Source of the DNA: Hirundichthys speculiger
Lineage: Eukaryota; Chordata; Actinopteri; Beloniformes; Exocoetidae
Length of the DNA stretch: 64,000 bases
Assembly: GCA_018398805.1 (NCBI GenBank)
Contig: JAGFBZ010000363.1
Location: 1,961,986 to 2,025,985 of the forward strand
Reading direction: 5' to 3'
Shown here: one piece after another, positions 1 through 12,690 of the stretch
How the letters are laid out: the number at the start of each line of letters is the position of its first letter
Position numbering within the stretch: position 1 is the first letter of the stretch
Notes under the pieces: model-generated
Databases searched by the model: none
The model's input: only the letters and a program-made list of their open reading frames with translations
What the model was told of the DNA's origin: nothing
Program-made: the position numbers and the translations under genes

Positions 1-1378
1 TCACACTTTACTGTCCGTGAAAAGTCCCACTCCTTAAGCAGAAGACACAAAATATCTCAAAGGACGATTCGTCAAACACTGCAATACAAATGCCACTTAA
101 ATCTTCATAGAAAAACACCACAAAAAGAAGCCTTGTGTTAACCATTGTTAGAAGTGGCACAGTCTTATCTGGGCTTGCAGGCATCTGAGATGGACCATCG
201 CTCGCTGAGATCATAGAGAGCACACATCATGTTACTTTGAAAGCTGTGCTGGGTGACACACACACAGACAAAAAAAAGAAAACTGCACAGTTCACATCCA
301 TCTGCATGAATACAAAGACTTTTGGATTCATCTCTATTTCACATTTTTGCCATGAGTTTACAGTGCTGAATAATGTATTTCTGAAGTGGAATATGGTTAA
401 TAATATTACATGTAAATGTATAGATTTATATATTAAACGCAAATATAACAGTCTCACACTCTATACAGACACGCATACATCACTAAAACCCAAGTTAAAC
501 ATAATACATGATCACTGATCCAGAACTCCAGCTTTCATATAAAGAAAGCAATGAAGCGGAAGGAAAAAGAAGAATTACAGTTTGCAGTTGAGATAAAAAT
601 GGGACTTCCAAAAATGTTTCACACGCTGTTAGTTTTGACTTCTGACTCCCAGCCTCCCACACTCTTCAAAATGTACCTTCCTTCCGATAACATTTAAAAT
701 CAACAAATGGGTAAAAATACATTTTAAGGAGCACTAGAGATAAATGTTCATGGTTAAAGAGCGAGTGAAAGAAGAGAGAGAAGAGAATCCTGGACAAAAT
801 GTGCCTTAGTCAAACTAAAGAATTCATGTCAAGAATCATGCCATGCATTTCTAATTCAGACTTCAATAAATAAAGCAGGATCATTCTTGAGAGGGTGAAG
901 CAGGCAGAGGTGAAGATGTGAAGAGATGGAGTTGAGGGGTGTATAGAAGGAGGACAGCATCCTGTAAAGATCAGGAAATGGATCCAAAGCCACATAATTA
1001 TAGGGGCACAGTACCACAAAGCCCTTTGATCCACCAAATTGACCTTGCATCAGGTTTGAACCACAGGGAGCTATTTGTAAGTTGGCAGCCATCGAGGCTG
1101 AAAAATATCTCGCAGTTTCTTGACAATCGGCCCCACAGAGTACTGACCACTAGCAGAGCAGCTAAATGGACTCATCTGGCTGTGCTGCTGCCACTTGGCT
1201 ATCAGGCTGTTTGGCAATCAGTGAACTGTTGCAAACATTACGGTGCTTAGTCAACTGCTCCGTGAACATGAGTGAGTGCCTCCATAAATGAAATTTATTT
1301 ATAACATATTCCAAAAAAAGGTCTGGTTGATCCTTCCAGAGCAGGAGGCACAATAGCAAATGTGAGATAACATTAAGG
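1..1378. other. Intergenic DNA, nothing recognised
   Basis: AT-rich. The open frames here are short, lack family similarity and overlap on both strands. Confidence 0.5.
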
Positions 1379-1827
1379 AGGGATGCTGTGTAAACACAAG
1401 TTAAAAAGGAAATGCAATTCTTTTCAAATCTTATTATCCCATATTTTATTCCTAATAGAACATATCAGATGTTGAAACTGACACATTTCACCATTTCATG
1501 GAAAATTTTTAGTTCATTTTGACTGATGGCAGCGACACAAAAATTTAAAAAAGAAGCATTTCAGAGAGGCAGAGCCTCTGGGATGTAAAGATGGGCAGAA
1601 GTTCACCAATCTGCGACAAGCTGCAGACAAAAATGTTGGCGCAGTTTAAGAAAAAATGTTCCGAAATGTACAGTTGCAAAGACATGGAAGATCCCACCAT
1701 CTATAGGGTTAATAACATCAAAAGATTCAGAGAATCAGAAGGAGTGTCTGTGTGGAAGGGACAAGGCCAAAGGTCAAAACTGTTGGCCTTTGGACCCTCA
1801 GGTAATACCCAAGCTTATGAATAATCA

Positions 1828-4109
1828 CAGTGGCGGAGCTTCAGGGGGGGCTGGGTGGGCAGTACTCCCCCGGCCTGGGCCCAGGAGGGCCCGGTGAAAG
1901 ACAAAGAAACAGACCTCTCCTCAGGCATCAATCACACCTTGCGCACTACTGGATACAACAACTTCTGCAGAAAGTATATGTGGTACTATGAGGTTAAATA
2001 AATAGGTTTCCCCAGCCAGAATGAGTCATGGTTAGTCAAAAAAATTTAAGACTGACTTTGGTCATGTAGGTTTCTACACAGTGAATTAAATGGCTGGCTT
2101 CATGTTCACTCTCACAGTTAAAAGTGGTGTAGGTGTTCTTTGAAAAAACGGTTCCAGCAATCCAACTCAAGTGAGATTTTGAAAATATACACTCCCTCCC
2201 TCCTCCCAAAGGCTCCGCCTCCTCTTCTTCAGCTCCCCCCTCGAAATCACGCCTTCACACGATTCACGACTACATGAACCGCAGGTAGGGAGGGAGGGAG
2301 GGGTGGGTTGATATTTGATGGACGTATTAGGCAGCCAATGAAAGTAATGATGATCACTATTTTGATTGGTGAGTTTGAGTTTGAGGTTGAGTTTTTCTCT
2401 GATTATACCCTCTAGACCGGGCCAAAACGTTTCGTTTCTTTTGCAAACATTTTATTTCAGTGGGTGCAATGGGAATGTGAAAAGGTTTTCAGGCAATATT
2501 GTAAAAAGTGCTGCAAAAAAGAACACCTAACCCACCTTTAACTTTACAATGTGCAAATTTACAAGTGGATCGCCGGTAAGATCTCCAAATGTATTTTGGG
2601 TAAAATCATCATAAACAGCCATCCATCAGCGTCATCATCAGTCACTAGTCAACAGAGTCTATGCGTTTCAGGGTAAATGGATCACAGATTAATTTAATCA
2701 TGAGTGAAAGTTCATATAAACATAAAAATGGAGCAACAAAATGCAAAGAAAAGGGGGAAAAAAAGAGCACCGGAAAAGACTAAACTAAGGAAAAAGCTGG
2801 ATACATATCCTCCTGGAGATGAACCTGACATTGTTGGCAGTGAGTCAAGCCCACCAAAACTGGCACCACGGTCAGGGAGACAGATTTACAGGTACAATTT
2901 CTCACAATCACTGTCACTGAAAACAATGTGTGACTTAGTTATAAACTGTTGATGTGGTTGTTATCGGAGTAGCCCCGCCGCCTAACCTTGTTATTAGGGG
3001 CCAGGTAGCCTAATGTTTTTGTTGTTCTCATGGTTTGTTAGACTTTATGTCGGTTTTGTTGGGTTACTCTTGCAAAAAGCCTCGTACAAGGATGTGCTTG
3101 GAGTTGCTATTTATTAACAGCAATGGAAACACATCAGGCAGATCAGCACTTGATACCGAGCAGAATGGATGAATGCCGGTAGCAACTACAACATCTAGAA
3201 AAGCACTCAGAGAGCGCAGACCTCCGCCAAACGCACTAATTATCGAAAATTTGAAAGTGATCCAAAATCCAGGATTTCTTCCAGGTCACACCCAAAATGA
3301 AATCAGTTCTTCCTTTTCACATTTCTGACAACTCCTGAAAATTTCATCAAAATCCATCCATAACTTTTTGAGTTATCTTGAACACAGACAGACAGATAAA
3401 CAGATACACAGATAAACGCCAGGAAAAATATAAGCTCCTTGGCGGAGGTAATAACGGTGGTGTGTCTCCTGCGTGACGTCACAACCGCATACTACCTAAT
3501 ACATTTTCGAGAATATATGTCATGCCATAATACTACAGGTTTGATTGATTTCAAAATGGCATGGTCGCTCTTCGTGGTGTTGAACACTTACTATCAAATG
3601 CTTTCAGCTATGTGTCAAAAATGTAGTAATGCTTGTAAGCCCCGCTGTTGCGAGCATGTGTATGTTGTAAAACGATGTAATCACAACCTTTATGGGCTTA
3701 AAGGGCCCGGACATGTGCCCCGCCCTCTGCCTGGCAGTGACATCACAAACAAAATAAAATTTATGATTAACAGCAACTGCAAGGCAAACATGTAGCGCCA
3801 ATGATTGTGCTTCAGTTGGGCCCAAAATCAATCAAAAAAATAAATATGTTTTGATTTATTTATCTAAATGATAAATGATAAGCAGAACCTTCAGCACAAA
3901 CCTATATACACCGTGTAAGCTATGATTTTCTGCAGTATGTACAGCATACACCATCTACATAATTGTATGCCTCAGTGGTTCTCAAACCTTTAATACTGCG
4001 TACCACCTGAGAAACTGTTCAGCTCTCTGAGTACCACCATGATGACCAGTTTTGAAATATAGCAATTTATCCCTTCTCAATTTTCTTTAAACATACAGGA
4101 GAGATGTTT
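1828..4109. mobile_element. Composite insertion inside the family B element
   Basis: Begins at CAGTGGCGGAGCTTCAGG, the style of an hAT-type end, and separates two halves of a transposase gene. Another hAT-like end, CAGTGGTTCTCAAACCTTTA, starts at 3973. A Pro-rich/CT-rich stretch (2195-2245) and a Lys-rich open frame at 2704-2952 (contains MEQQNAKKRGKKRAPEKTK) lie inside; I do not recognise that frame. More than one insertion event is likely. Confidence 0.45.
3220..3449. repeat. 230-bp short inverted-repeat element
   Basis: Ends are ACCTCCGCCAA at 3220-3230 and TTGGCGGAGGT at 3439-3449, perfect inverted copies. The interior contains TTTCATCAAAATCCATCC, AACTTTTTGAGTTATC and repeated CAGACAGA, a dispersed repeat type known from many animal genomes. 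Confidence 0.6.
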
Positions 4110-4589
4110 ATGCCTTCACATCATCACTGCATGTGCCCAGGAACACTTTCAGAAATCACTGTCTGTGGACACAGTTGTGCCATCCACAGACGCAAGTTAA
4201 AGCTGCATCATGCAAAGAAGAAGCCAGATGTGAACAGGATCCAGAAACGCCACCATCTTGTCTCCTCTTAAAGAAGAGAGGGACCATCCAGCTTGTTATC
4301 AGTGGATAGTTCAAAAGCCCGCATCTCTGACGGCATGGGTTGCATTAGTGCCTAAGACACGGGCAGCTTACATATCTGGAAAGGCTCCGTTGCATATTTC
4401 AGCAGTGCTGAACCACATCCTGCATCCATCACAACAACGTGGCTTCACAGGAGAAGAGTCCAGGTGCTGAACTGACCTGCCTGCAGTCCAGACCTTTGAC
4501 AGAGAGAAAACATTTGGTACATTATAAAACCAAAAACAGGATTAAAGGCCCATGAGTGTTTAGCAGTTAGAATCCTGCATCAGATAAGA

Positions 4590-4700
4590 CATCCTTCTTC
4601 TTTTTTTTGGCACTAGTGGCCTTTATTGACAGTTAAGATAGACAGGAAAGGGGGGGCGAGGAGTCCGAGCCCACAGTCGAGGACTACTACATGGGCCGCC
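4590..4700. repeat. Short dispersed repeat inserted in the family B 3' half
   Basis: TTGGCACTAGTGGCCTTTATTGACAG followed by GACAGGAAAGGGGGGGCGAGG interrupts the transposase DNA. It resembles an abundant fish repeat with a tRNA-like end, but is too short to classify. Confidence 0.35.
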
Positions 4701-5044
4701 TCATCACGCCACCTGGACACCCAAGACACCCCTCTGCTAAAACTCCAGAAACTGGTCTCTTCACTTCCCAGACATTTTTAAAGTTGTTAAAAGAAGAGGA
4801 GATGCTGCACAATGATAAACATCCCCCCAGTTACAACTTTTTTGAGATGAGTTCCTGCCATCAAAGTCAAAATGAGCCAATATTTCCTATGAAATGGTAA
4901 AATGTCTCAGAATCAACATCTGATATGTTGTTTATTGGGAATAAATTGTGGGTTTATGAGATTTGCAAATCATTGCTACGTTTTTATTTACGCTTTACAC
5001 AGAGTCCCAGCTTTTTTTTGGAATTAGGGGTGTACTTACCCTGC

Positions 5045-6659
5045 TCAGTATTTATTGCAAACCACAAGGAAAATAAGGATGTAAATTGCTGATATGAATG
5101 TCCTAAAACTAAACATCTGTTTTCAACAATCTGCAATTCTGGACGGCCTGTGTGTTTAAAAATCCTTCAGCATCCCACAATGTACTAAAAATGATTTTTT
5201 TTTTCAATCACTCGTTCCTTGAAAAGGTACAAGAGACACAAAACAAACAAACAAACAAAAATAGAATTTTAACAACTCTCCACCCCCCCCGTTCCTTTTT
5301 GTGCTGTGAAAACTGCCATCGGGTTTTTATTGTAAACCTGACAGCACACTCAGATTTGTTTTTCTCCAGCTGACAGGAATGCTTCATTATTCTGTCTTTA
5401 TTTTGACAAATGTTATTGATGAAAAAGAAGTTTAAAAAAAGACAATTTCACAATACAATAAAACAATACATTGTTTGGTAGAGACACTGAAGTTGGACTT
5501 TGTGTCTTCAAATCACTAATTCAGCATCAGCCTTGATGCTTCAAATGCTCCTCACAGATGATGTTCATATAGTGATTTGGAAAAGTTTGGATAACTCAAG
5601 ACAGGATCTTAGTCACTATAATAGGTAAGAAAGTAAAGAAAAACTTTACTGTGACTATTATTTAATTGAACAAAAGGTGTGTAATTTTTTAATGTGTCAT
5701 ACATAAATGTTTATGCAGTCCGTCATTTTAGGCCTGCAACGCGCTTTAAATAAAGATGAAGCTTTTTCCACCTGGTAAAGCTGCCTTTCCTTCTCCTAAC
5801 ACTTAAAAGACAGAGGAACTGAGAATACCAAGTGATGAAGGTTTTCACATGTTGTTTTCTCTCATTCGTCCAGGAAACAGATGTTGAGATGTACAACACA
5901 GAGTCGCTATTGTCCAGGGAGCAAAATCATTTTTCAAAATCCCTCATTTACCTACTTAGCATATTAGGAGTTTGTTCCCACTGGGAGGGATACCGCTTAC
6001 ATTTTTTTGAATCTAACTGCAGGCCTTTTTTTAATTGAATGTTGTAGTTTCCCTCCAACTCGATGGTTTCTCTGACCCGTTAACGGTAATCTGGTGTCTC
6101 TTTGAGCTGTGTCAGTGTGTTTGGGCATTTTCTTCTGGTGCAGCTATTCTCTATTTTTCCTTCAGTCTATCCTCTGATTGCATTTTTTTCCTTTCTCTGT
6201 CCTTTTCTCTTATTTCAGTTGTCTGACAAAAACTAAATAAAAAAAGGAATACCTTTTAAAGTCGTATTGGAGATTTCTGCTGTTATTTCAACTTCTTTTT
6301 TTTAAGTTAACTATTTTTACTTTTACTTTACTTTATCAATCATTCTTGGCATTTCTCTTCATTATCTGTAATACAAGAATTTCTTAGTTTGAGCTAAAAG
6401 GTCTTTTGTTGGTAGTTATAAAGGTATGAACATTTTCATAAGATATACAGATAACTACAGAACAAGGGCAAGGAGCTAAAAGTCCTCTGCCTCAACCAAC
6501 CTTAGTTTTTAGATGAAGTCGCAGCTCTCTTGTGTCTCGTTTGCTGCTATATAAAGAGAGAACATCTTATCTTCCACCTCAGCTAATGTCCCCTGCACCT
6601 TATTGCCTTCCTGTCCTCAATAAAACAGAGCGAGCGCTCGATGACTCGCCTAGTGAGCT
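5045..6659. other. Intergenic AT-rich DNA, nothing recognised
   Basis: Pyrimidine-rich plus-strand stretches and short open frames without family similarity. Confidence 0.45.
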
Positions 6660-6935
6660 CTGGGTCGAGGCACACAGCCCAGGGGCCACATCTGGATTCC
6701 TAAACTGATGCCAGTGCAGAAGTTGCAATATGTGCAGCTCCTCAAATGACCACTAGAGGGTCCAACAGTGAATCAGTCACCCTTGACCTCCATGTTAGAA
6801 TGTTTAACTTTACAGCAGACATATTTATAGCCTGGCACCAAATTACAAATTTCTCTGTACCTCATCAGGTAACATCGTGTGAAGCCACGGATATATGAAT
6901 AATTAGGGGAGTTTTTTTTTGAGTGACAGCTGGAT
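6660..6935. repeat. Dispersed fish repeat
   Basis: The stretch with GACCACTAGAGGGTCCAAC, TTTAACTTTACAGCAGACAT and GAGTGACAGCTGG resembles an abundant teleost interspersed repeat recognised from memory. The boundaries are approximate. Confidence 0.4.
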
Positions 6936-6947
6936 TTAAAGGATATA

Positions 6948-7543
6948 CATTATATTGCCTAAAGCAGTGATTCCCAAAGTGTGGGCCGCGGCCCCCTGGC
7001 GGGCCGTCCTGGTACTGCAGGTGGGCCGTGAGAGGTCATTAAAATTAAACAAATATGTTTTAAATCCTCGACCTTTTTAAAATATGTTTTTAATTACTGT
7101 AAAATATTAACAACATGATTTAAAAACATTAAGAAGTAACAAAACAAACCAGTTAAGTGTTATACTACCGTCATCTTAACTTAATATGACAAGTGTCACC
7201 TTGCTGACCCCGGTCCGTCAGTTTACGTATCCTACCACTTCATGACTGAATTGTTGTCATTCCCAAACACTTCCATTTCCTTATAATACAGCTGACAGTT
7301 GTTTGTGGAATATTTAGGAGCGAGGAAATTTCACTACTGGATTTGTTTCTCAGGTGTCATCCTATCACAGTTCCAGCTGGAATTCACTGAGCTCCTGAGA
7401 GCGACCCATTCTTTCCCAAATGTTTGTAGAAACAGTCTGCATGTCTAGGTGATTAATTTTATACACCTGTGTCCATGGAAGTGATTGGAACACCTGATTC
7501 TGATAATCTGGATGGGTGAGCAAATACTTTTGGTAATACAGTG
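6948..7543 (-). mobile_element. Internally deleted Tc1-like element (family C) with an hAT-like insertion
   Basis: TA-flanked ends: CATTATATTGCCTAAAG at 6948 and CAAATACTTTTGGTAATACAGTG ending at 7543 (inverted relatives of the CACTATATTGCCAAAAG type). The right 350 bp (GCTGACCCCGGTCCGTCAGT, then GGAATTCACTGAGCTCCTGAG) is the antisense 5' part of a Tc1-like transposase gene. Next to the left end, at 6965, CAGTGATTCCCAAAGTGTGG begins a second, hAT-like sequence for which I see no right end. Confidence 0.6.
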
Positions 7544-7545
7544 TA

Positions 7546-8127
7546 GTTTCAAATAGGTGGCTGTTCAGCAACTGAGAGCTTGGGATTTTCAGTGAATTTG
7601 ACATGTGACCTGTGAATTAAGGGCAAAGAAAGCATTATCAGTCTTACTTTAATGACAATATGGCTTACTATTAATCGCTATCCAATGTGCTAACAGACTG
7701 CTGAGTTTGGCTCTGGGTCGGCTTGGCTTGGCAGGTTCTGGGGACAAACGTAACTCATCCAGAGCAGCAGGTCAAAGGCTGCTGGTTTGGAGATGCCAGC
7801 TGTTTTTCCAGGGACAGAACCAGCATGTGGGGTCACACTGGCAGCAAAAGCAGCCTTTTGTCTGTCTGGGTGTCAGTTTTGTTAGTCCAACCCATTTACC
7901 CATTTCTGGATTAATCAGAGGTGGTCAGTTCCTATCAGGATGGCATCTAATCACTCTACGTGAATTCCCAGTAAGTACTCTCTGATAAGATTTTATTTTA
8001 ATTTCCAAATTCAGCACACATTGCCTGCTGGGGACAGGTGAGTTTTGAAGGCAACATATGTTGCTTAAAAACCTCACTACACTTTTCTTCATTATTGCAG
8101 CCATCACACAAGTGAGAATTATGTTTG
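7546..8127. other. Intergenic, nothing recognised
   Basis: No repeat ends or coding similarity seen. The open frames at 7707-7985 lack any recognised motif. Confidence 0.4.
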
Positions 8128-8337
8128 TCAAGGGAACCAGCGAAACCTTGTACCATTACAGACTTTTGGCTTTTGGACCTGATGCTGATAACAGTTTAGA
8201 TGGTTCTGTTCATCCTCCAAAAACTTCTGGAATATAGATTTATGTGGCCACAGTACACGTTGCCCTTGTGAGATGGACCATCTAAAATATCTGTGAGCCC
8301 AGAGATGCTGATGCCAATCCCTGGACAAGATTAACAT
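8128..8337 (-). pseudogene. Tc1-like transposase fragment
   Basis: The minus strand reads RYFRWSISQGQRVLWPHKS, then FLEDEQNHLNCYQHQVQKPK. This fits the middle of a Tc1-type transposase: the RW..SDES region, with the usual SDES changed to PHKS so the first catalytic Asp is missing, and the CYQ...VQKP block. No start and no terminal repeats are seen. A poly-T tract follows at 8343-8378. Confidence 0.55.
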
Positions 8338-8586
8338 AAGGTTGTTTTTTTCCTTTTTTTTTTTTTTTTTTTTTTTACATTAATGAGCTTTTTGTGAATG
8401 AAGCTCCATACTGTAGTACTTGGCAAAGGTTTCTTAAAGTAATCCCAGCATGCTTATATGAGCTTTTGATGAATGATGGTTCCTGTTGATGTGCTGTCTA
8501 ATGAATCTGAGATCACAGGTGTGATCAGGCTTGTGCCCTTGTCCTTTATGTACCGACATTTCTCTAGATTCTCTGATTATTTAATA

Positions 8587-9852
8587 CACTGTCTGGCCAA
8601 AAAAAAGGCCATCTGGATTTAACTAATCAAATAGGTACGAGCCTCCTATTGGATAATTGGGAAATTATCTTTCAGCTGGCAACAAGTTATTTAACCCCAA
8701 CTGGTGCAATGAGTTGCTTCTCGTTTCTTAAGCAAACATGTCAAAAGACACATCCCGTGGTCGTGGAAAAGATGTTAGTCTGTTTGAGAATGGTCAAATT
8801 ATTGGCATGCATCAAGCAGAGAAAACATCTAAGGAGATTGCAGAAACTACCAAAATTTAGTTAAGAACTGTCCAACGCATTATTAAAAACTGGAAGGATA
8901 GTGGAGACCCATCGTCTTCAAGGAGGAAATGTGGCCAGAAAAAAATCCTCAGTGATCGTGATCAGTGATCACTTAAATGTTTGGTGAGATCAAATCGAAG
9001 AAAGACAACAGTAGAACTCAGGGCTGTTTAATAGTGAAAGTAAGAGCATTTCCACACCCACAATGCAAAGGGAACTCCAGGGATTGGGACTGAACAGCCG
9101 TGTAGCCTTAAGAAAACCACTAATCAGTGAGGCTAACTGGAAAAAAAGGCCTCATTTAGCTAGGGAGCATAAAGATTGGACTCTGGAGCAATGGAAGAAG
9201 GTCATGTGGTCTGATGAGTCCAGATTGACCCAGTTCCAGAGTGATGGGAGCATCAGGGTAAGAAGAGAGGCAGATGAAGTGAAGCTCCCATCATGCCTAG
9301 TGCCTACTGTACCAGCCTGTGGGGGCAGTGTTCTGATCTGGGGTTGTTGCAGTTGGTCAGGTCCAGGTTCAGCAACAGTATGAGCTCAAAGAATGAGGTC
9401 AGCTGACCATCTGAATATACTGAATGACCAGATTATCCCATCAATGGATTTTTTCTTCCCTGATGGCACGGGCATTTTCCAAGATGACAATGCCAGGATT
9501 CATTGGGCTCAAATTGTGAAAGACTGGTTCAGGGAGCATGAGACCTCATTTTCACACATGGATTGGGCACCACAGAGTCCACACCTGAACCCCATTGAGA
9601 ATCTTTGGGATGTGCTGGAGAAGGCTTTGTGCAGCGGTCAGACTCTACCATCATCAATGCAAGATCTTGGTGAAAAGAATAATGCAACGCTGGATGGAAA
9701 TAAGTCTTGTGACATTGCAGAAGCTTAGTCGAAACAATGCCACAGCCAATGCGTACCTTAATCAAAGCGAAATGCGGTCCAACAAAATATTAGAATATTA
9801 GAGTGTATGATCTTTTTTTGGTGGCATTTTTTTCTTTTTGGCCAGGACAGTG
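8587..9852 (+). mobile_element. Tc1-like transposon, family A copy 1 (1266 bp)
   Basis: Terminal inverted repeats CACTGTCTGGCCAAAAA (8587) and TTTTTGGCCAGGACAGTG (ending 9852) are flanked by TA on each side, the Tc1/mariner target. Length and content fit a full-length but mutated element. It carries a broken transposase gene (separate entry). A second copy is at 14871-16139 in the opposite orientation. Confidence 0.85.
8738..9728 (+). pseudogene. Broken Tc1-like transposase gene (copy 1)
   Basis: Starts MSKDTSRGRGKDVSLFENGQ at 8738, with a helix-turn-helix-like KTSKEIAETT; an in-frame TAG follows after TKI and further shifts occur. Recognisable later blocks: MQRELQGLGLNSRVALRKP, EHKDWTLEQWKKVMWSDESR (first catalytic Asp), [11 protein letters not shown] (second Asp) and [14 protein letters not shown] (catalytic Glu). 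The DDE residues remain but the frame is interrupted several times, so it is not expected to be functional. Confidence 0.8.
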
Positions 9853-9854
9853 TA

Positions 9855-12489
9855 TTAAGCACTGCAGAGGGGAAAAAAGTGTAAAAATCCCTCACAGTCT
9901 TTCTTTGAAGGACATTTAACGTGACAGAGAAATCAATTACTGCCAGAATTCTTAGTACAAGCTATTGAATCATGGAGAGTTTTTCTTTCTCTTCTTTTTT
10001 TTTTTTTTGTTGACATACCACATCTACATTTTGAGTTTTTGCTCATTTAGGACCTGATAAGGACCTGGTGAGCTCTAACCACAGACATGGAAGCTGATCT
10101 GCTTTTTTTTCCCCCACACAGATGCAAACACTGGAGAGAAAGATGTTTTGCTGCAGTGCAGGCATGAAATAGTTTATTCTGACAGGAACCCCAGACGAAT
10201 GGCAAACTCACCAAAGCCTGCCGTAATTTATTCTTATGTGTAACACAGTGAATTTGGAAAAGGAAAAATTTGTGCATTTAATGGATGTATTGAATGAGAA
10301 AGTCATTCAATACATCCTGAGATGACTAATAGCTTCACAGCTGTTTTCCTCTGTTCAAAGTACAAACAGACTGCCAATATGCCTTGAAACATTTATTGTT
10401 TTTCTCCTCATGAAATCTCATTGTTTATCCTGTGGATTATTATTCTGCTTAGGCATTCTCTCTTTGATCTGAATCATTTAAAAGCTGAATGATTGAAGCG
10501 CTTTTGAAGTACATTTTTGAAAAAGGGACATAGTGATGGTTTGAAGTCACTCATTAGGACCTTAATTTCGACATCCAATACACCATATTCCAATAACGAC
10601 ATGTGAAGTGTATTTTGTTCAAAGCAATTAGCTTTTGAGAACCACAACAGAAATAATGTAAAATCTGTTATGAGCAAACGCGCCTTAGGCAGCTATCGAG
10701 CCAGTGACGAAACGGCTGCAGATGGTTATTTTGGACAAATGATACCAGGTCTCTGTCTAAATGACTGGGGGTTAAAAAAAAAATACAATTTAACACTCCT
10801 CACTTGGACATTGATATACTGCAAACAAATAAAACAAAATAGGTCCAATGAAAACCACTTGAAACTTTGTTGACTTTGTGGTAAATTACATTTCATAACC
10901 CTTTTCATAACCCCCCTTCCAAGTCATGCATGCGCTTGATGATGATTCTTAATTTACTGTTTAATCCTGTTATGATGTTGCATGAATCCAGTGAGCAACC
11001 ACATCCAGTGGTAATCCTGTCCATTTGTGTGATATTCTCCCATGACATGCTTATGGAACGTCTCAAACATGTGAGGTTATAATGAACCTCCGGAGCAAAA
11101 CCAGCTGGTTGGATAGGTTTCTGTGGAACGAGTAAATGGCCTTTTTAATGGCTTGAAACATGAAATAATCCCCATCTTTGGAGTTATAGAAGTCTCCCAT
11201 AGAGAAGGGGTCACTGGACAGGGTTCCCCTGGGAAATATTTGGAAAAGGCCCCCAAACTATCACAATGATGAAGCAAAGCTTTTGTGTTTCTGTGCTTTA
11301 TTTCAACTGCAACGCCAATTAGATGTAAACAGTCACTTCAAATAGGGGCTCATGAAGCCCCACGCTGATGCCATGTGCCCTGGGGCTGTGCCCCAGAGGG
11401 CCATTCAGTATTCCTTTCATATCTAATTTGTTTGTCCCATAAAATATCTCTGTTGGAAGCTATTATAAGCCTTTTTTACTCTGAGAGAATGCGACCCATG
11501 TTGTTTTACTACGATCAACCAGATTGCTAAGTCATGATACTATTCTGCTTTGGTAAAGATCTGATTTTTATGGTTCACGTCAACGGATGTCCTGCATCAG
11601 ACTTTCATCTTAATGCTTTTGTAAAGCTCTTTGAGTTGCCTTTGTTTATGAGTGTGTGATACAAATACAGTTGCGTGGCCTTGTCTTTTATGTGAACGTG
11701 ACAGCTCTCTGGAACAGAAGGAGTTGACAACAGAAAATGTCATATTTGTGAGACTATATTGATTTGATCGAGGCAAGATGCAAACAGTTCAGAATGAAAG
11801 TGATCACAGCTGTTATTGGTGACATTCAGCTCCAGGGAAAAGACAGGGTAGCTCTTAAGGAGCTAGAAGAGCTAGTGAAAATAACAGACTGTGAAAAGAT
11901 CAAGGCGGTGGAGACTTATTGTTGCCACTGAGTTGTGCACGCTTGCTAAGGAACACAGAAACAAACAAAAAAATACATGAAAAAAATATCCAACTGTCAA
12001 GCCTTAGCTTCAAAGGTCCAGTAGTTTTACTTTTATCCACTCGAGTCTGCTAAAGTATTGACCTTCTCTTCAGCGTCATCAGTATTATGTTTAACACATA
12101 TTAGCAAAGGTTAGTGTACTAACATTAGATAATCATACCTTCTAGATATCACCATATTGGCTATGATATTTTCTAATCTTGTTTGCATTTTGGTCAAAGT
12201 ACCTCTGAGTGGGCCTGCCAGTGCACAAAGCCATCTGAACACTCAGCTTTATGTGACTCACTGTTACCTACACTGCAGTTCAGAAAAGATTTGCCTTAAA
12301 AAGAAAGTAATGCCTTTGAAGAGACTTCCCGGATAAGGTTGAATAGACAATAAATCAATAAAATGTAAATTGGAATAAAGTGCCTGGCTTTTATCCCCGA
12401 CAGTAGTTTTGTTCTAATGTCCTCTTATAATATGAGCCACACTAAACTAATAACATCCAAATCTATGCATTCACTAAAATTTAGATGCA
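9855..12489. other. Intergenic DNA with one strong hairpin
   Basis: No gene seen. Contains the stem-loop at 10283-10317 and small GC hairpins near 11346-11402 (GGGGCTCATGAAGCCCC and CCTGGGGCTGTGCCCCAGAGG). The rest shows no recognised repeat. Confidence 0.4.
10283..10317. repeat. Perfect 15-bp stem-loop
   Basis: GGATGTATTGAATGA at 10283-10297 is followed by loop GAAAG and its exact reverse complement at 10303-10317. Confidence 0.85.
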
Positions 12490-12690
12490 GAAAAGTTCCA
12501 CAGTTTGTATCTCCGCTGCTTCTTTCTGCGTGAGGTCTGCATGGTCTTCCCACGCCTGCGTGGGTCTTCTGCACCTTCCTCCCACAGGACAAAACCAAAA
12601 ACCATGACAGGCTGATTGGTGATTCCACATTTCTTGTAAGTGTGCATGTGACTGTGTGCGTTTGTCTCACTTGTCTCTGCAGAGCCTGAG
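12490..12690. repeat. Dispersed fish repeat (header-like segment)
   Basis: GTCTGCATGGTCTTCCCACG, then CCTTCCTCCCACAGGACAAAA and GACAGGCTGATTGGTGATTC match the style of a very common teleost interspersed repeat. The 45497-45665 segment in slitrk3 intron 5 resembles another part of the same repeat. Confidence 0.5.

Larger units (their letters stand above)
1379..5032 (+). mobile_element. Degraded Tc1-like transposon (family B) split by a 2.3 kb insertion
   Basis: The 5' part (about 1379-1830) has GGATGCTGTGTAAACA near its start and a transposase N-terminus MGRSSPICDKLQTKMLAQFKKK followed by IKRFRESEG at about 1591-1760. The 3' part (about 4110-5032) resumes at ATGTGCCCAGGAACACTTTCAG and continues through degraded DDE transposase (DHPACYQWIVQKPASL, then LDWPACSPDL-like DNA), ending CTTTACACAGAGTCCCAGC and GGAATTAGGGGTG just before TA at 5033. 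Relatives: 21461-22165 and 34100-34158. The reading frame is broken throughout. Confidence 0.7.
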
